Assembly (NCBI GenBank): GCA_949358305.1
Contig: OX442319.1
Location: forward strand, 1,612,001-1,676,000
Reading direction: 5' to 3'
DNA: 64,000 bases
Source of the DNA: Strigamia acuminata
Taxonomy: Eukaryota > Arthropoda > Chilopoda > Geophilomorpha > Linotaeniidae
Below are positions 12,435-26,855 of the stretch, in pieces (position 1 is the first letter of the stretch; every line of letters starts with the position of its first letter). The notes beneath the pieces were generated by a model. The model saw only the letters and a program-made list of their open reading frames with translations, ran no database searches and was not told the origin of the DNA. The translations under genes and the position numbers were made by a program.

Positions 12435-14636
12435 GTGACATGCGACATTTTTTTCATCCCGCATCCTTTTCCGCCCACAATTAAGGAATATTACTTCTAT
12501 ATTTTATAAAACAAATTTGATATTTTTTTACCTTTTAATATTATTTATTTATTTTTAAACGCATCATCAAAGATTAAGAAGAAATACTAGTTTTGTATTA
12601 TATTTATGTCTTTTTTTACTATTACTTTACAATTAATAAAATTTTGTAATAAATACAAATATTTTAAAAAAAAAATGGTAGGATTTTTTTCTCTCAGAAA
12701 CTTGCACAGATAATAAATATAATATCATTTGCTGGAATTTATCAGTAAATTGAAAATTTGAAGTGGGTTTTATCAGTTTAAAAGTTGTTGTACCTGTGAG
12801 TAAGCACCCAAAAGTTGCCTGGTAATTCAATCACAGTGAAGATGTTTCTCACCATAGCGACCTGTTTTACCAAGGTATGTAAGATATATAATTAAAAGGG
12901 TCGGTACACACATTACGAATATATTAAAAGCTTAATCAATTAATAAATCAAGGCCCACACAAAGGGAGGGGATGACGGGGCTCTAGCCATGGGGGCCGGT
13001 GTGGCTGGATGGATGGTGAGTCAATTTTGTGCATCGAAAATGATTTAGCTCAGCAAGTTGATTTTACTGAAATTATTGAAAGATTTGCGTGGACAAAAGC
13101 TAGAAAATTTGCCTGCCTACCTGGAGATAATTTTTGATATTAGTCTAAGTTTTTAATAAGAAAATCCATATATTTTTTTAAATAAATATAAATACGGATT
13201 TATTTTATACTAAATCCTGTAGAGCATCAAGCTGCCCTTAACCTAGCAAAGATCCTGGTCTGGGGGCCCACTTTAGGATGTGGGGCTATGTAATAAATAC
13301 GGTACTTGAAGGACGATTAAGTATCCTGATGTAAGCTTATGAGTAAAATGTCCAGTTAGTAATCAATACAAATGTTTAGTTTTTGTATGGGAAGTCTGAC
13401 AATGTACACATTTATCTGGGTGCAATTTGCACTGCTATCTATGCTTTTATCTCAAAGATAAAATCATTTTTTCTTTTTGGTACAAAATTGTTTGTTATAC
13501 AGGGACCAAAAACCATCATCGATTGAATTTAGACAACATATCCTTTCATGTACGTAAAAATTTATAAAACATTTACTACAGGTATTATATGTAAATTGAT
13601 AACTTGTTCTGTCTGGAGTAATGAGTGCAAGTCTCAGGTTACGGTACCTGTTAAGTAAACTTCACCTGCATCACAATGCTCTTTGCTATTTAAAGCTATT
13701 TTTGTTTATACAATATTTATAAACTTTAGTTTCAGTGAAGATGTTGACAAATCCGTCCGTTTAACTTCTGACAAATGCATTTGATTTAAATAGACAAAAT
13801 TTCTGTTCGAATCAATTAAAATTAAATTAAATAAATTATTAATTTAAAAAAAAAATATTTTCATTTATTGATAAATTTTCAAAGTTCTAACCCAAGAAAT
13901 GAAGTTTTTTGAGTCATTTTTACAGACATTCATAGGTTTTTCTTGTTTATTTATTTCCTCGATTTATTTATTTTAAACCAAATTAAACCAGATTTTTCAA
14001 CCCGAGATTGATAAAAGGTGATACGATAATAAAATTATCTGCTCTTAATGTTCAAATGACAAGACAATCAATTGTTATCAACAAACGAGTATTTATTTAC
14101 AGCTTTTAAACTATAAATGAATTAAAGATTTGGCGGAAAACATTATCATTGACTGTAGTGTAGTGGCGTAATTCAGTACCCTGCCACAACATGGTCCATG
14201 GCGCTTCGATTCTAACTCAAAGATCACCCCACTTTTGGCATTGAATTAAAACCTGTTTTGAAATGGCAAAAATTATATAATATTTAAAAAAAAATTAAGA
14301 ACAAAAAATGTTATATTATATTTGATTAAAATTACATCCACGTTTGTTTTCGATATGTTGCATACCATTCTATGACGTAATAATTGGATAAAATGGACGA
14401 TTGATCGTGGTGTAAAAAGCACATTAAAAAGTGAAAAAGTCGAAATTAAATAGCAGCTTCCTTATTAAGATAGGAAAAACTTTTTTTTGTTCAATAAAAG
14501 CATATTCCGATAAATTTACGCTCAAATTTCCGGTGGATACCACGTTTAAATTGATGAAACTCAATTGATCCATTCAAATTCAATTAAACCCAATTCACTA
14601 CGATGAAGCTCATTTTATTTTCTCGTTCAGTCTCAG
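12435..14636. other. Intergenic region between four-jointed and choline kinase
   Basis: Contains the four-jointed 3' UTR with two AATAAA signals (12635, 12648), then AT-rich sequence with no recognised gene. GC-richer patches at about 12950-13020 and 13245-13300 look like worn transposon pieces. The choline kinase 5' UTR must lie at the right end; the acceptor-like ttcag at 14626-14630 suggests an upstream non-coding exon. Confidence 0.6.
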
Positions 14637-19736
<5,100 letters not shown>

Positions 19737-21086
19737 CAAGTGGAAGAATATGAAAAGTGATTTTGAAAGATGTTTTGGCTGCTGTAACAGCACCGTTATT
19801 TTGTTAAGTAATGCAGGGAATTACGAACGAAGTAATGCAATTTTTCTTTTTGTATATTTCTTTTCCATTCTTCTTGGACAACCGTACCAGTTGATAGAGC
19901 GTTTTTTTTACAACTTTAAAAAATTCTGTATAACTAATGAAATCATGAGAAATTGCTTTATGTAAATTTATTTTTCCCAGTTCAGTTGTGAAATTTGGCA
20001 GGAAGCCATGTTCTATTTTTCTTTTGCTCAAAAAGCATTGTAAAACGAAATGCAAAAATGTGATAATGAATGATAATAGTATGACGTTAAGGTGTTTAAT
20101 TTTGTAACTATAATTTTGGAATAGTTTTATTGAAGATATATTTCATTGTTGTATCAAATAGTTTGGGACCACAGCATTGTAGAGTATGCTTTTACATCAG
20201 TATATACAAACTGAGAATTTCCATCAAATCATATAATAGTACCAATATAGTCCCACTGGAAATTCGGAATCGTGTAATTCAAGAGTATTAAAAGTAGTTG
20301 GAATCGCATAAAAATTTGAGCCTTTATTTCACATTCGGTTAGTTAAATGCCCATTTCAATACAGGTAGTATCACTAGCAGCAATATTTGTGATTTGTTCA
20401 ACTGGTGCAACCAAAAGCGGTCCAAATTGAGTTGACTCTTTTGACTAGTCATGTGCAATCTGCTTATGCATCTATCTACAATGCGATCACAAATTCTTGT
20501 GTATTGGATTGAACTGGAAATTGAGTATTTTATTATTTGGAATTGCATTCCTAAAAATCAGTATTGATTCTTATTGTTTCAATACCGTATCTCAGATCTT
20601 TTAGAGATGCAGTTCATAATTTCAGAACGTCAGTTACAATTTAACATTGAGAATAAAATGTAACCATCGCAAATAAAAGAAGAAAGTCAAAAGGTGCATT
20701 CAATCTTAAATGGATTTCGGAAATCATGATTTTCTTTATTTTTCAGTAAACAAGCAAATCGGATTTTAACCTAGTATGACTTTAAATTTTCATAAAATCC
20801 AACTTGTGCACATGGGCAATTTAAACTATTGGATCAACTTCATGCTTTTCAGTTTCTTGTTGTTGTATCAGCCAACAGAAAAAATAAGACATGCTACATC
20901 CTGAAACAATACTTGTCAATACAATGTAAGGTTCCCCTGGCAATAAATAAAAAGACAGTACTGTTTCCAAATAATGAGTAACATATGTTCCAGAAACATA
21001 CACTAAAAATATGTCACCACCCATACATATTATTGTTGGAGATTTACCGACCGCCAATGTGTTTATTGGTCACCGCCAGGAGCGCT
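19737..21086. other. Region after choline kinase
   Basis: Probably choline kinase 3' UTR followed by intergenic DNA. AATAAA occurs at 20652. No conserved gene is recognised apart from one small hydrophobic frame on the minus strand (20821-21024, separate entry). Confidence 0.5.
20821..21024 (-). CDS. Possible small membrane protein, unrecognised
   Basis: From the first ATG (MGGDIFLVY...) this frame gives 67 residues with two hydrophobic stretches separated by a short polar turn (LLPGEPY) and a charged tail ending QQQETEKHEVDPIV. The pattern is that of a two-pass membrane protein or the last exon of a larger one. I recognise no family, see no clear splice partner, and it lies next to repeats, so it may be chance or a fragment of a mobile element. 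Confidence 0.22.
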   Translation of the reverse strand: MGGDIFLVYVSGTYVTHYLETVLSFYLLPGEPYIVLTSIVSGCSMSYFFCWLIQQQETEKHEVDPIV

Positions 21087-21146
21087 AATAATGTCAATGA
21101 GACGCTAATAATGTCAATGAGACGCTAATAATGTCAATGAGACATT
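21087..21146 (+). repeat. Three tandem copies of a 20-bp unit
   Basis: The unit cgctaataatgtcaatgaga is repeated three times without visible mismatches, just outside the transposon nest. Confidence 0.9.
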
Positions 21147-21155
21147 ATGTGTGAC

Positions 21156-21300
21156 CAGGGCCGTCTTTACACTTTTCAGCGCCCTGGGCTAATGAAACTC
21201 GGGCGCCCCTTGCCCAGCACTTTTCTGTGCCCGGCGCCCTTCTGTGCCCATCGAGCCCCTGTGCCCGGCGCCCCTGGGCTGCAGCCCAGTTAGCCCAATG
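21156..21300. mobile_element. Possible hAT-like remnant, GC-rich
   Basis: It begins with CAGGGCCGTCTTTAC, a typical hAT-like terminus, and continues with GC-rich sequence (repeated cggcgcccct) unlike its surroundings. I found no matching right end or 8-bp duplication, so it is probably truncated. Confidence 0.35.
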
Positions 21301-21399
21301 ACGCTTATTGGAAACGTTTTTATGGACGTCACCACGTCCACTAGACTAAGGCCAATCAGGCTTTAGTGTGTTATGTATATGAACCTGTGATTTGAATTA

Positions 21400-21637
21400 A
21401 TAAAACACTTGTAGAGCAAATGGAACAAGTAGAGTCGGGCTCGGAGAAGATGGTGGTTGAGTCTGCGGTGAAATTGGATTCTCCGGTGAAGTTAGATTCT
21501 CCTGTAGCGATAGATTCCCCGGCGGAGATGGTTGTTGGTGAAAGAAGTTGAACCCTCGGAGCAGACTGAAAAACGACGCAGAGGAGGATACCACTACGAG
21601 AGATGATAAAGATCGTTTCCGTCTCGACTACCTCGAG
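21400..21637. repeat. Left part of an older repeat interrupted by the gag-only element
   Basis: This segment contains a short frame from an ATG at about 21420 (MEQVESGSEK, with repeated KLDSPV units) that breaks by frameshift. Its start recurs at 24047-24110 as a direct repeat. Its last 64 bp (21574-21637) are the inverted complement of 23877-23943. It looks like the 5' part of a rearranged transposable element I cannot classify. Confidence 0.5.
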
Positions 21638-21893
21638 TGTGGGGAATTAAACGGACAGCCAAAGTCGTTGGTGATGCATATTGTTGATTGACCCCTAATA
21701 ATTAGGAACAGGACGTTGTGAACAAAGCGGGAGAAGACTTAGGGTCGTGAACTGTCACTGACCTTTTTTGACCGACCAATGGGAGAGATCCCTCTTGACC
21801 CCACAACTGTATTTAACCCCCAGTTCAGAAATAAAGCTTACTTGTTAACTTTCCACCTACAATGTGTGTCCTCACTCCTTGAGATGTACAACA
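21638..21893 (+). repeat. 5' LTR of the gag-only element
   Basis: 256 bp, TG...CA ends (TGTGGGG...ACAACA). It contains a possible promoter (gtatttaacc at about 21811) and AATAAA at about 21829. I see no mismatch to 23621-23876. Confidence 0.95.
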
Positions 21894-21971
21894 AATGGTA
21901 GCAGACCGCTGGTTATTGAGAAAGAAACACACAGCACGACGATTGTTACAAGTCACGAGAGAAGCGACAAA

Positions 21972-23012
21972 ATGACGACTAAGAAATTCAACATGTTTGC
22001 GGCAGTGGAGCTGCTAGACGACAAAAACTATCTGCTGTGGTCCCGTCGGATAAAAACGATTTTGAAGAGCCGAAAATTGTGGAAGAAGGTCATTTTAGCG
22101 GACGAGCCGCCGCGTGGCAAAGCAGAAGATGCCAATTGCGCTGAAGTGGAGAAGAAGTGGGACGAATGGGACGACGAAAATTCGGAGGCAATGGAAATTA
22201 TCATCAACACGCTATCAGCGGAGCAGGTACTACGGCATCAAGCAGAAGACAATGCAAGAAAATTATGGACAAAAATCGAAAGCAGCATGGCGGCGAAAAC
22301 AAAAAACCTCCAGCTAATGTGTAACATCAAATTATCGAGATTCGAGATGACGAAAACGGAGACCGTGGACCAATATCTAAACCGCATCGAAGCACTACAA
22401 AATGAGAGTTTACAACTTGGGAAGGCGGTGGACGATCACGATGTGCGATTCTTTGCGATGCAGGGGTTGCGAAGGGAATTTGACCAGAACGTTTTGGCGC
22501 TAGAACAGCGAGAAAACCTAACAATGCAACACATTCGAGACACACTGAAATTAGCGGAAGACAGAAGGACGAAACGAGAAGACGAGGAGAAACCATCGGA
22601 TGCTGCGTATAAATCGACAGTTAAACGGTACGAAAAGCGGTCGGACGAAAGAAGATGTTACAATTGTGACATGACCGGTCACATGGCCAGCGATTGCAGA
22701 AATCCGACGAAATGTTTCAACTGCCAAGGCACGGGGCACAAAGCGACGAACTGCGCCCAACCGAGGCAGGGAAACAACCAAAGATATAACACACCAAAGG
22801 AAAGAACCCTACGCGCATTAACGATCGAAGACAACCGAAAACACACCGCACCAAAACCGAAGGAAAGAGTCTTGCGCGCATTCTTGATTGAGAACAGCGA
22901 CGCGCAGAGCGAGGACGATTGTGCGGAAGGCGAGGACGATGACACTCAAAGCGGGAATGACGAAGCATGGGCGAACAAGAAAAATATACTCGAACACGGA
23001 TATTGTTCGTGA
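21972..23012 (+). CDS. gag: Copia-type Gag with two zinc knuckles
   Basis: 346 residues from the first ATG after the primer-binding site. Gag forms the particle that packages element RNA. The N-terminal part (LDDKNYLLWSRRIKTIL, then helices to about residue 215) is the UBN2/DUF4219 Gag type of Copia elements. Two CCHC knuckles follow (CYNCDMTGHMASDC and CFNCQGTGHKATNC), then a repeated TLRALTIEDN/VLRAFLIENS unit and an acidic segment. In an ordinary Copia polyprotein the protease would come next; here the frame ends in TGA at 23010-23012. The same frame stays open for another 132 codons of acidic repeats (separate entry), so the true product may be longer if the stop is read through. Confidence 0.9.
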   Translation: MTTKKFNMFAAVELLDDKNYLLWSRRIKTILKSRKLWKKVILADEPPRGKAEDANCAEVEKKWDEWDDENSEAMEIIINTLSAEQVLRHQAEDNARKLWTKIESSMAAKTKNLQLMCNIKLSRFEMTKTETVDQYLNRIEALQNESLQLGKAVDDHDVRFFAMQGLRREFDQNVLALEQRENLTMQHIRDTLKLAEDRRTKREDEEKPSDAAYKSTVKRYEKRSDERRCYNCDMTGHMASDCRNPTKCFNCQGTGHKATNCAQPRQGNNQRYNTPKERTLRALTIEDNRKHTAPKPKERVLRAFLIENSDAQSEDDCAEGEDDDTQSGNDEAWANKKNILEHGYCS

Positions 23013-23411
23013 AGCGATGACGAAAAAGACGAGAGCGATGGCGATGAAAACGAGAGCGATGACGAAAAAGACAAGAGCGATGGCGATGAGAACGAGAGCG
23101 ATGACGAAAAAGACGAGAGCGATGGCGATGAAAACGAGAGCGATGACGATGAAGACGAGAGCGATGACAATGAAGACGAGAGCGACGATGATGAAGACAG
23201 GACGATTCGAGATCGAGACGTAGACGAGACCGAACGAGACGTAGACGCGACGAGACGAGATGAGGCGATTCAAGACGTAGACGCGACGAGGCGGGACGAG
23301 GCGATTCGAGATGAAGACGAGACGAATCGGGACGAAAACAAGACGAGACGAGACGAGGCGATCCAAAACGAAGACGGAGCGATCCAAGGCGAAGACGATT
23401 CGAGACGATAA
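23013..23411 (+). other. Open acidic repeat tail behind the gag stop codon
   Basis: In the gag frame, directly after the TGA, 132 codons remain open until TAA at 23409-23411. They encode tandem SDGDENESDDEKDES-type units, then Arg/Asp-rich units such as RDEAI. The DNA is a degenerate tandem repeat (gacgaaaaagacgagagcgatggc and variants). Either the TGA is a recent nonsense change in this copy, or it is read through, or the tail is non-coding and open because the unit happens to lack stops. Confidence 0.6.
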
Positions 23412-23560
23412 TGAAAGACGAGGTAATGCGAGAAATAACCACAATAATCTCGAATTGGGCCACGAAGGGAAAATCACACGAAGGAGACTGGGCTACAAAC
23501 GGCGAGCAAGACGTAAGAGAAGCAGACGAAAAATATGGGACCAGCGAGCTGCAAACCTGA
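23411..23560 (+). CDS. Possible second small ORF of the gag-only element
   Basis: 49 residues, ATG overlapping the preceding stop as TAATG (TAA 23409-23411, ATG 23411-23413), an arrangement that can support reinitiation. The product (MKDEVMREITTIISNW...) has no recognisable domain. It may be the worn remnant of the deleted pol end. Coding status is uncertain. Confidence 0.3.
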   Translation: MKDEVMREITTIISNWATKGKSHEGDWATNGEQDVREADEKYGTSELQT

Positions 23561-23620
23561 CCGAAGTTGATATTTATTGTGTCGATGAGCAAACGAAATT
23601 GGCGGTCCGTGAGGGGAATT

Positions 23621-23876
23621 TGTGGGGAATTAAACGGACAGCCAAAGTCGTTGGTGATGCATATTGTTGATTGACCCCTAATAATTAGGAACAGGACGTT
23701 GTGAACAAAGCGGGAGAAGACTTAGGGTCGTGAACTGTCACTGACCTTTTTTGACCGACCAATGGGAGAGATCCCTCTTGACCCCACAACTGTATTTAAC
23801 CCCCAGTTCAGAAATAAAGCTTACTTGTTAACTTTCCACCTACAATGTGTGTCCTCACTCCTTGAGATGTACAACA
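23621..23876 (+). repeat. 3' LTR of the gag-only element
   Basis: 256 bp, by eye identical to the 5' LTR at 21638-21893, followed by the second TCGAG target copy. Confidence 0.95.
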
Positions 23877-24178
23877 TCGAGTACCGCGACGGAAACGATC
23901 TTTATCATCTCTGTCTCTCGTAGTGGTATCCTCCTCTGCGTCGTGCGCGCGCCAATTATCTACGTCTACGTTTCTCATCATTCCAGAGCCTGCTGATTGG
24001 CGGTTGAAAAGTTTGTAGACTTATTTGGGTGGTTAGTTGGTGAAGGAAAATTAATAAAACACTTGTAGAGCAAATGAAACAAGTAGAGTCGGGCTCGGAG
24101 GAGATGATGGTGAAATTGGAATCTCGACCATCGCGTCTACGTTTCTCATCATCATTCCGGTGCCTGCTGATTGGCGGT
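23877..24178. repeat. Right part of the older repeat, inverted and duplicated
   Basis: 23877-23943 is the inverted complement of 21574-21637. It is followed by two copies of a cgtctacgtttctcatcat...cctgctgattggcgg segment (about 23968-24005 and 24137-24178) and by the direct repeat of the 21406 region at about 24051-24110. The pieces come from one sequence family in mixed orientation. Confidence 0.6.
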
Positions 24179-24567
24179 TGATGTTGATACTTATCTCGAT
24201 TCAGATCCTCAAAACGATTCTGAATACAAAAAAATACTCAATAATAACATCCACACCTCACACAAATATCGCAAAAATACATCATCCTGAGGACGCCACG
24301 TCACTTCCCATTCTGCTTGGTTTCTCTCGAAAAGCGATTGATCAACATCGTCCCGCCCGCGAGCTGTTGTGCGTATCGACACCTCGCGGGCGGGACGATG
24401 TTGATCAATAGCCTTTCGAGAGAAACCTCGCAGAATGGGACGTGACGTGGCGTCCTCAGGATGATGTATTTTTGCGATATTTGTGTGAGGTGTGGATGTT
24501 ATTATTGAGTATTTTTTTGTATTCAGAATCGTTTTGAGGATCTGAATCAAGATAAGTATCAACATCA
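24179..24567. repeat. Large near-perfect hairpin
   Basis: Two arms of about 185 bp (24179-24363 and 24382-24567) are inverted complements with only a handful of mismatches, around a loop of about 18 bp. Both arms read the same peptide on opposite strands (for example SDPQNDSEYKKILNNN), so the arm derives from one coding-like sequence duplicated head to head. A transcript across it would fold into a long double-stranded stem. Confidence 0.9.
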
Positions 24568-25734
24568 GCTTCGAGGTCTACTTTTATCGAAATTTCCTCT
24601 TCCTCCCGATGTTTAGAACGATCGTAAGTGCTTTTTCCGTGTTCGTATCACCGAGAACGAACACGAGGGCGGCAGACAACGATACGCCTTTTGCGACTGA
24701 ATTTCAAAATTTTCGACGATTTTCGAAGAGCTTTGAAATTTTGAACGTTGAACTTTATTTTCACGTATTATTTCGTCGATCTTTTGCAGATTTCATCGAT
24801 TTGCGTCGATTTTTGTATTGGATTCCGTGTTCGAAGTCTGACACGAAGCAGTAGACGTTTGTTGACGAGTTTTTCAACGATTTTTCGCACCCCGGTGTGG
24901 CAACAGAGAGTGTGCGAAATTATTTGTGAAACTTTTGGTGTGGGATCTTTTTAGTATCGTTTTCGCCCTTCGGTCATTCCGGCCAAGCGAAAATAGTATT
25001 TTTGGTTGAAGCTATTTTTGGTGGCAAGCCAACCGTCCCGTGGCCCCAGGTGGCCGATCGGAAGTTGGTGTGATACTCGATCAAAGTTTTTCGTCGCTTT
25101 TAGAAGCGATTGTTTTAATGACACCGAGTTTATCACTTGTATTTTTCCATGTTTTTGCACTAACAAGTAAGTCGTGCTAATAAACTCACGTTGGATTTTT
25201 CACCTGCCTCATCATTTCTTCCAATAAAACAACAGACACCAAGTTTGGTTGCCAGGGATGACTTTGATGACTCATGAATGTAAATGGTTGAGTCCACTTC
25301 CCAATTTGGGGGAGTGAACTGAATTAGCATATCCTGTTACACAATTGTTGATTGAATTCACAGTATATAAATGTAACACACATGCTAAACATATGCAAAA
25401 CGCTTGCAAAACATGTGCCAAACGTTTGTAAAGTACCGTAGTGATATAAATGGTGGTGAAATCAGGTAATGTGGAATCCTTTTTTTAGTGGAAAACTAAA
25501 TTTAATTTTAGTGGGTGAAAAACTAATTAATTTGGATTAAGTTAAATTAGTGGGAGAAAAAAATTTATTTTGTGGGAAATTCAGTAAGTGGGAAATTTAA
25601 TATTTATTTAGTGGGTTTTTCTCAAATTTTCTGCTTCCCGGTACTGAGATTTCTCACCGGTTTCCTGGTACCGAAACCCAATCAATTTACCACCAATTAA
25701 TCCCGTTGTTGTTCATGTATTGGATCTGACCCAA
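24568..25734. other. Transposon-derived DNA, possible LTR
   Basis: No gene. The segment 24955-25237 ends in ...caataaaacaaca, followed by a tggttgcc stretch, which looks like the end of an LTR and a primer-binding site, but no partner LTR is in the window. 25250-25730 may be the leader of the BEL/Pao element that follows. The limits are uncertain. Confidence 0.35.
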
Positions 25735-26359
25735 CAATATTCGAACATGAAGCTGCCCAAGTTGAAAGTTATGAAAATTTAGGGCACTTCTGAAACCTGG
25801 ACGGAGTTATGGGCCAAACTACAACTTGAGTGTGGCCAATAATTCTTCGCTTCCCAAAACAGCAAAGTTCACGTATTTACGATCGTTGGTCGAGGGACTG
25901 GCAGCTAACGCAATCAGCGGTTTGACAGTGACCGGTGGAAACTTCGACAGTGCAATACATTTGCTGATCAATCAATTTGGTAAAAATATGCAAAAATTTT
26001 TGGAGATGAAACCTGTGAAAAATATTGAAAATAGTGTTGCTATAAGAAAATTGTATGATTACTGTGATATACATGCAAAAAGCCTAGAAAATTTAGGAGT
26101 GGATGCATCGACATTTGGACCGTTCTTGTGCACAATTTTGGCGCGTGATTTCGCAAGTCCGGGAGGTGTCCAATCGTGGTCTGTGAAGGATTTTTTGAAT
26201 TTCTTTCAATTTGAAATCGAGATCCGAGAAAGGACAAGTGTGCTAAACGATAAAAACACCGAGAAGAATGAAATCAGACGAGATATAATAAAGAAAATTG
26301 CAAATAAATCTATTACAAACGGTACTGCTGCAGCGCTTTCGAGTCCGGGCTGTCCACTG
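25735..26359 (+). pseudogene. BEL/Pao retrotransposon gag, decayed, part 1
   Basis: Frame pieces match the DUF1759 Gag region of BEL/Pao elements: an LPKLKV start, an ETWTELWAKL stretch after an in-frame TAG, then after a frameshift SLPKTAKFTYLRSLVEG, ISGLTVTGGNFDSAIHLL, LGVDASTFGPFL and DFLNFFQFEIEIRE. The sequence stops at a CPL residue trio where the Copia element has inserted and resumes at 33352. Stops and frame breaks show it is inactive. Confidence 0.8.
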
Positions 26360-26837
26360 TGTGGGGTTATTCCCGGCAATTCTGCAAACGAAATCAAAAG
26401 AAACATCAGTTGAAACGGTGCGCGAAAACGACATGCGTGCGCCATCTTTTTATTCGTGAGAATATCTGGTGATACACGGTTAGAGGCTATTTGCCTTCTC
26501 AAACAACGTAGGATAAATCATTGTCAAGTTTCCAATGATTTGTCCTTTACAATCGCAAGTAAAAACACCGACATTAATAATCGATAAACCAAGGAAAAAG
26601 GATAAAACACAAATCGCTTTTTCAAGCAGACGACATCAGGGACGTGTGCTGTAAAGAAGAGAATATTCAACCGCGGTACATAACAAGCATTGATAAAAAT
26701 CATTATCGGTTGAACACTGGATCGGGACATTAATTTACAACACACTTGTTACACATACTCGGAAATTGTGTAACCAATAAATCACGTAACACAGGAACAA
26801 ATATTTAAGCACTACAAAATGGGTTTGCAACCCAACA
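26360..26837 (-). repeat. 3' LTR of the Copia element
   Basis: 478 bp with TG...CA ends, apparently identical to 32869-33346. Because the element is on the minus strand, this left copy is its 3' LTR. Confidence 0.95.
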
Positions 26838-26855
26838 AATCCCCCTTTGCTTAAA

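Larger units (their letters stand above)
21638..23876 (+). mobile_element. Gag-only Copia-type LTR retrotransposon (TR-GAG-like), non-autonomous
   Basis: Complete insertion of 2239 bp: two LTRs of 256 bp with no visible difference, 5-bp target duplication TCGAG (21633-21637 and 23877-23881), a primer-binding site containing TGGTAGCAGA two bases after the 5' LTR, and a short purine-rich tract (gaggggaatt) before the 3' LTR. The interior is only 1727 bp. It encodes a gag protein with two CCHC zinc knuckles, but no protease, integrase, reverse transcriptase or RNase H can be seen. It must therefore depend on enzymes supplied by another Copia element. Identical LTRs mean a recent insertion. Confidence 0.93.

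Noticed and set aside
12955-13016. GC-rich patch with atgggggccgg... ending in gtgagt, resembling a first exon
   Set aside because: The short peptide joins nothing downstream in a convincing way and the patch resembles worn transposon DNA.
22717-23592. 291-residue and 219-residue frames on the minus strand
   Set aside because: They are antisense to gag and its acidic repeat; the Ser/Arg/His repeats are the mirror of the tandem repeat.
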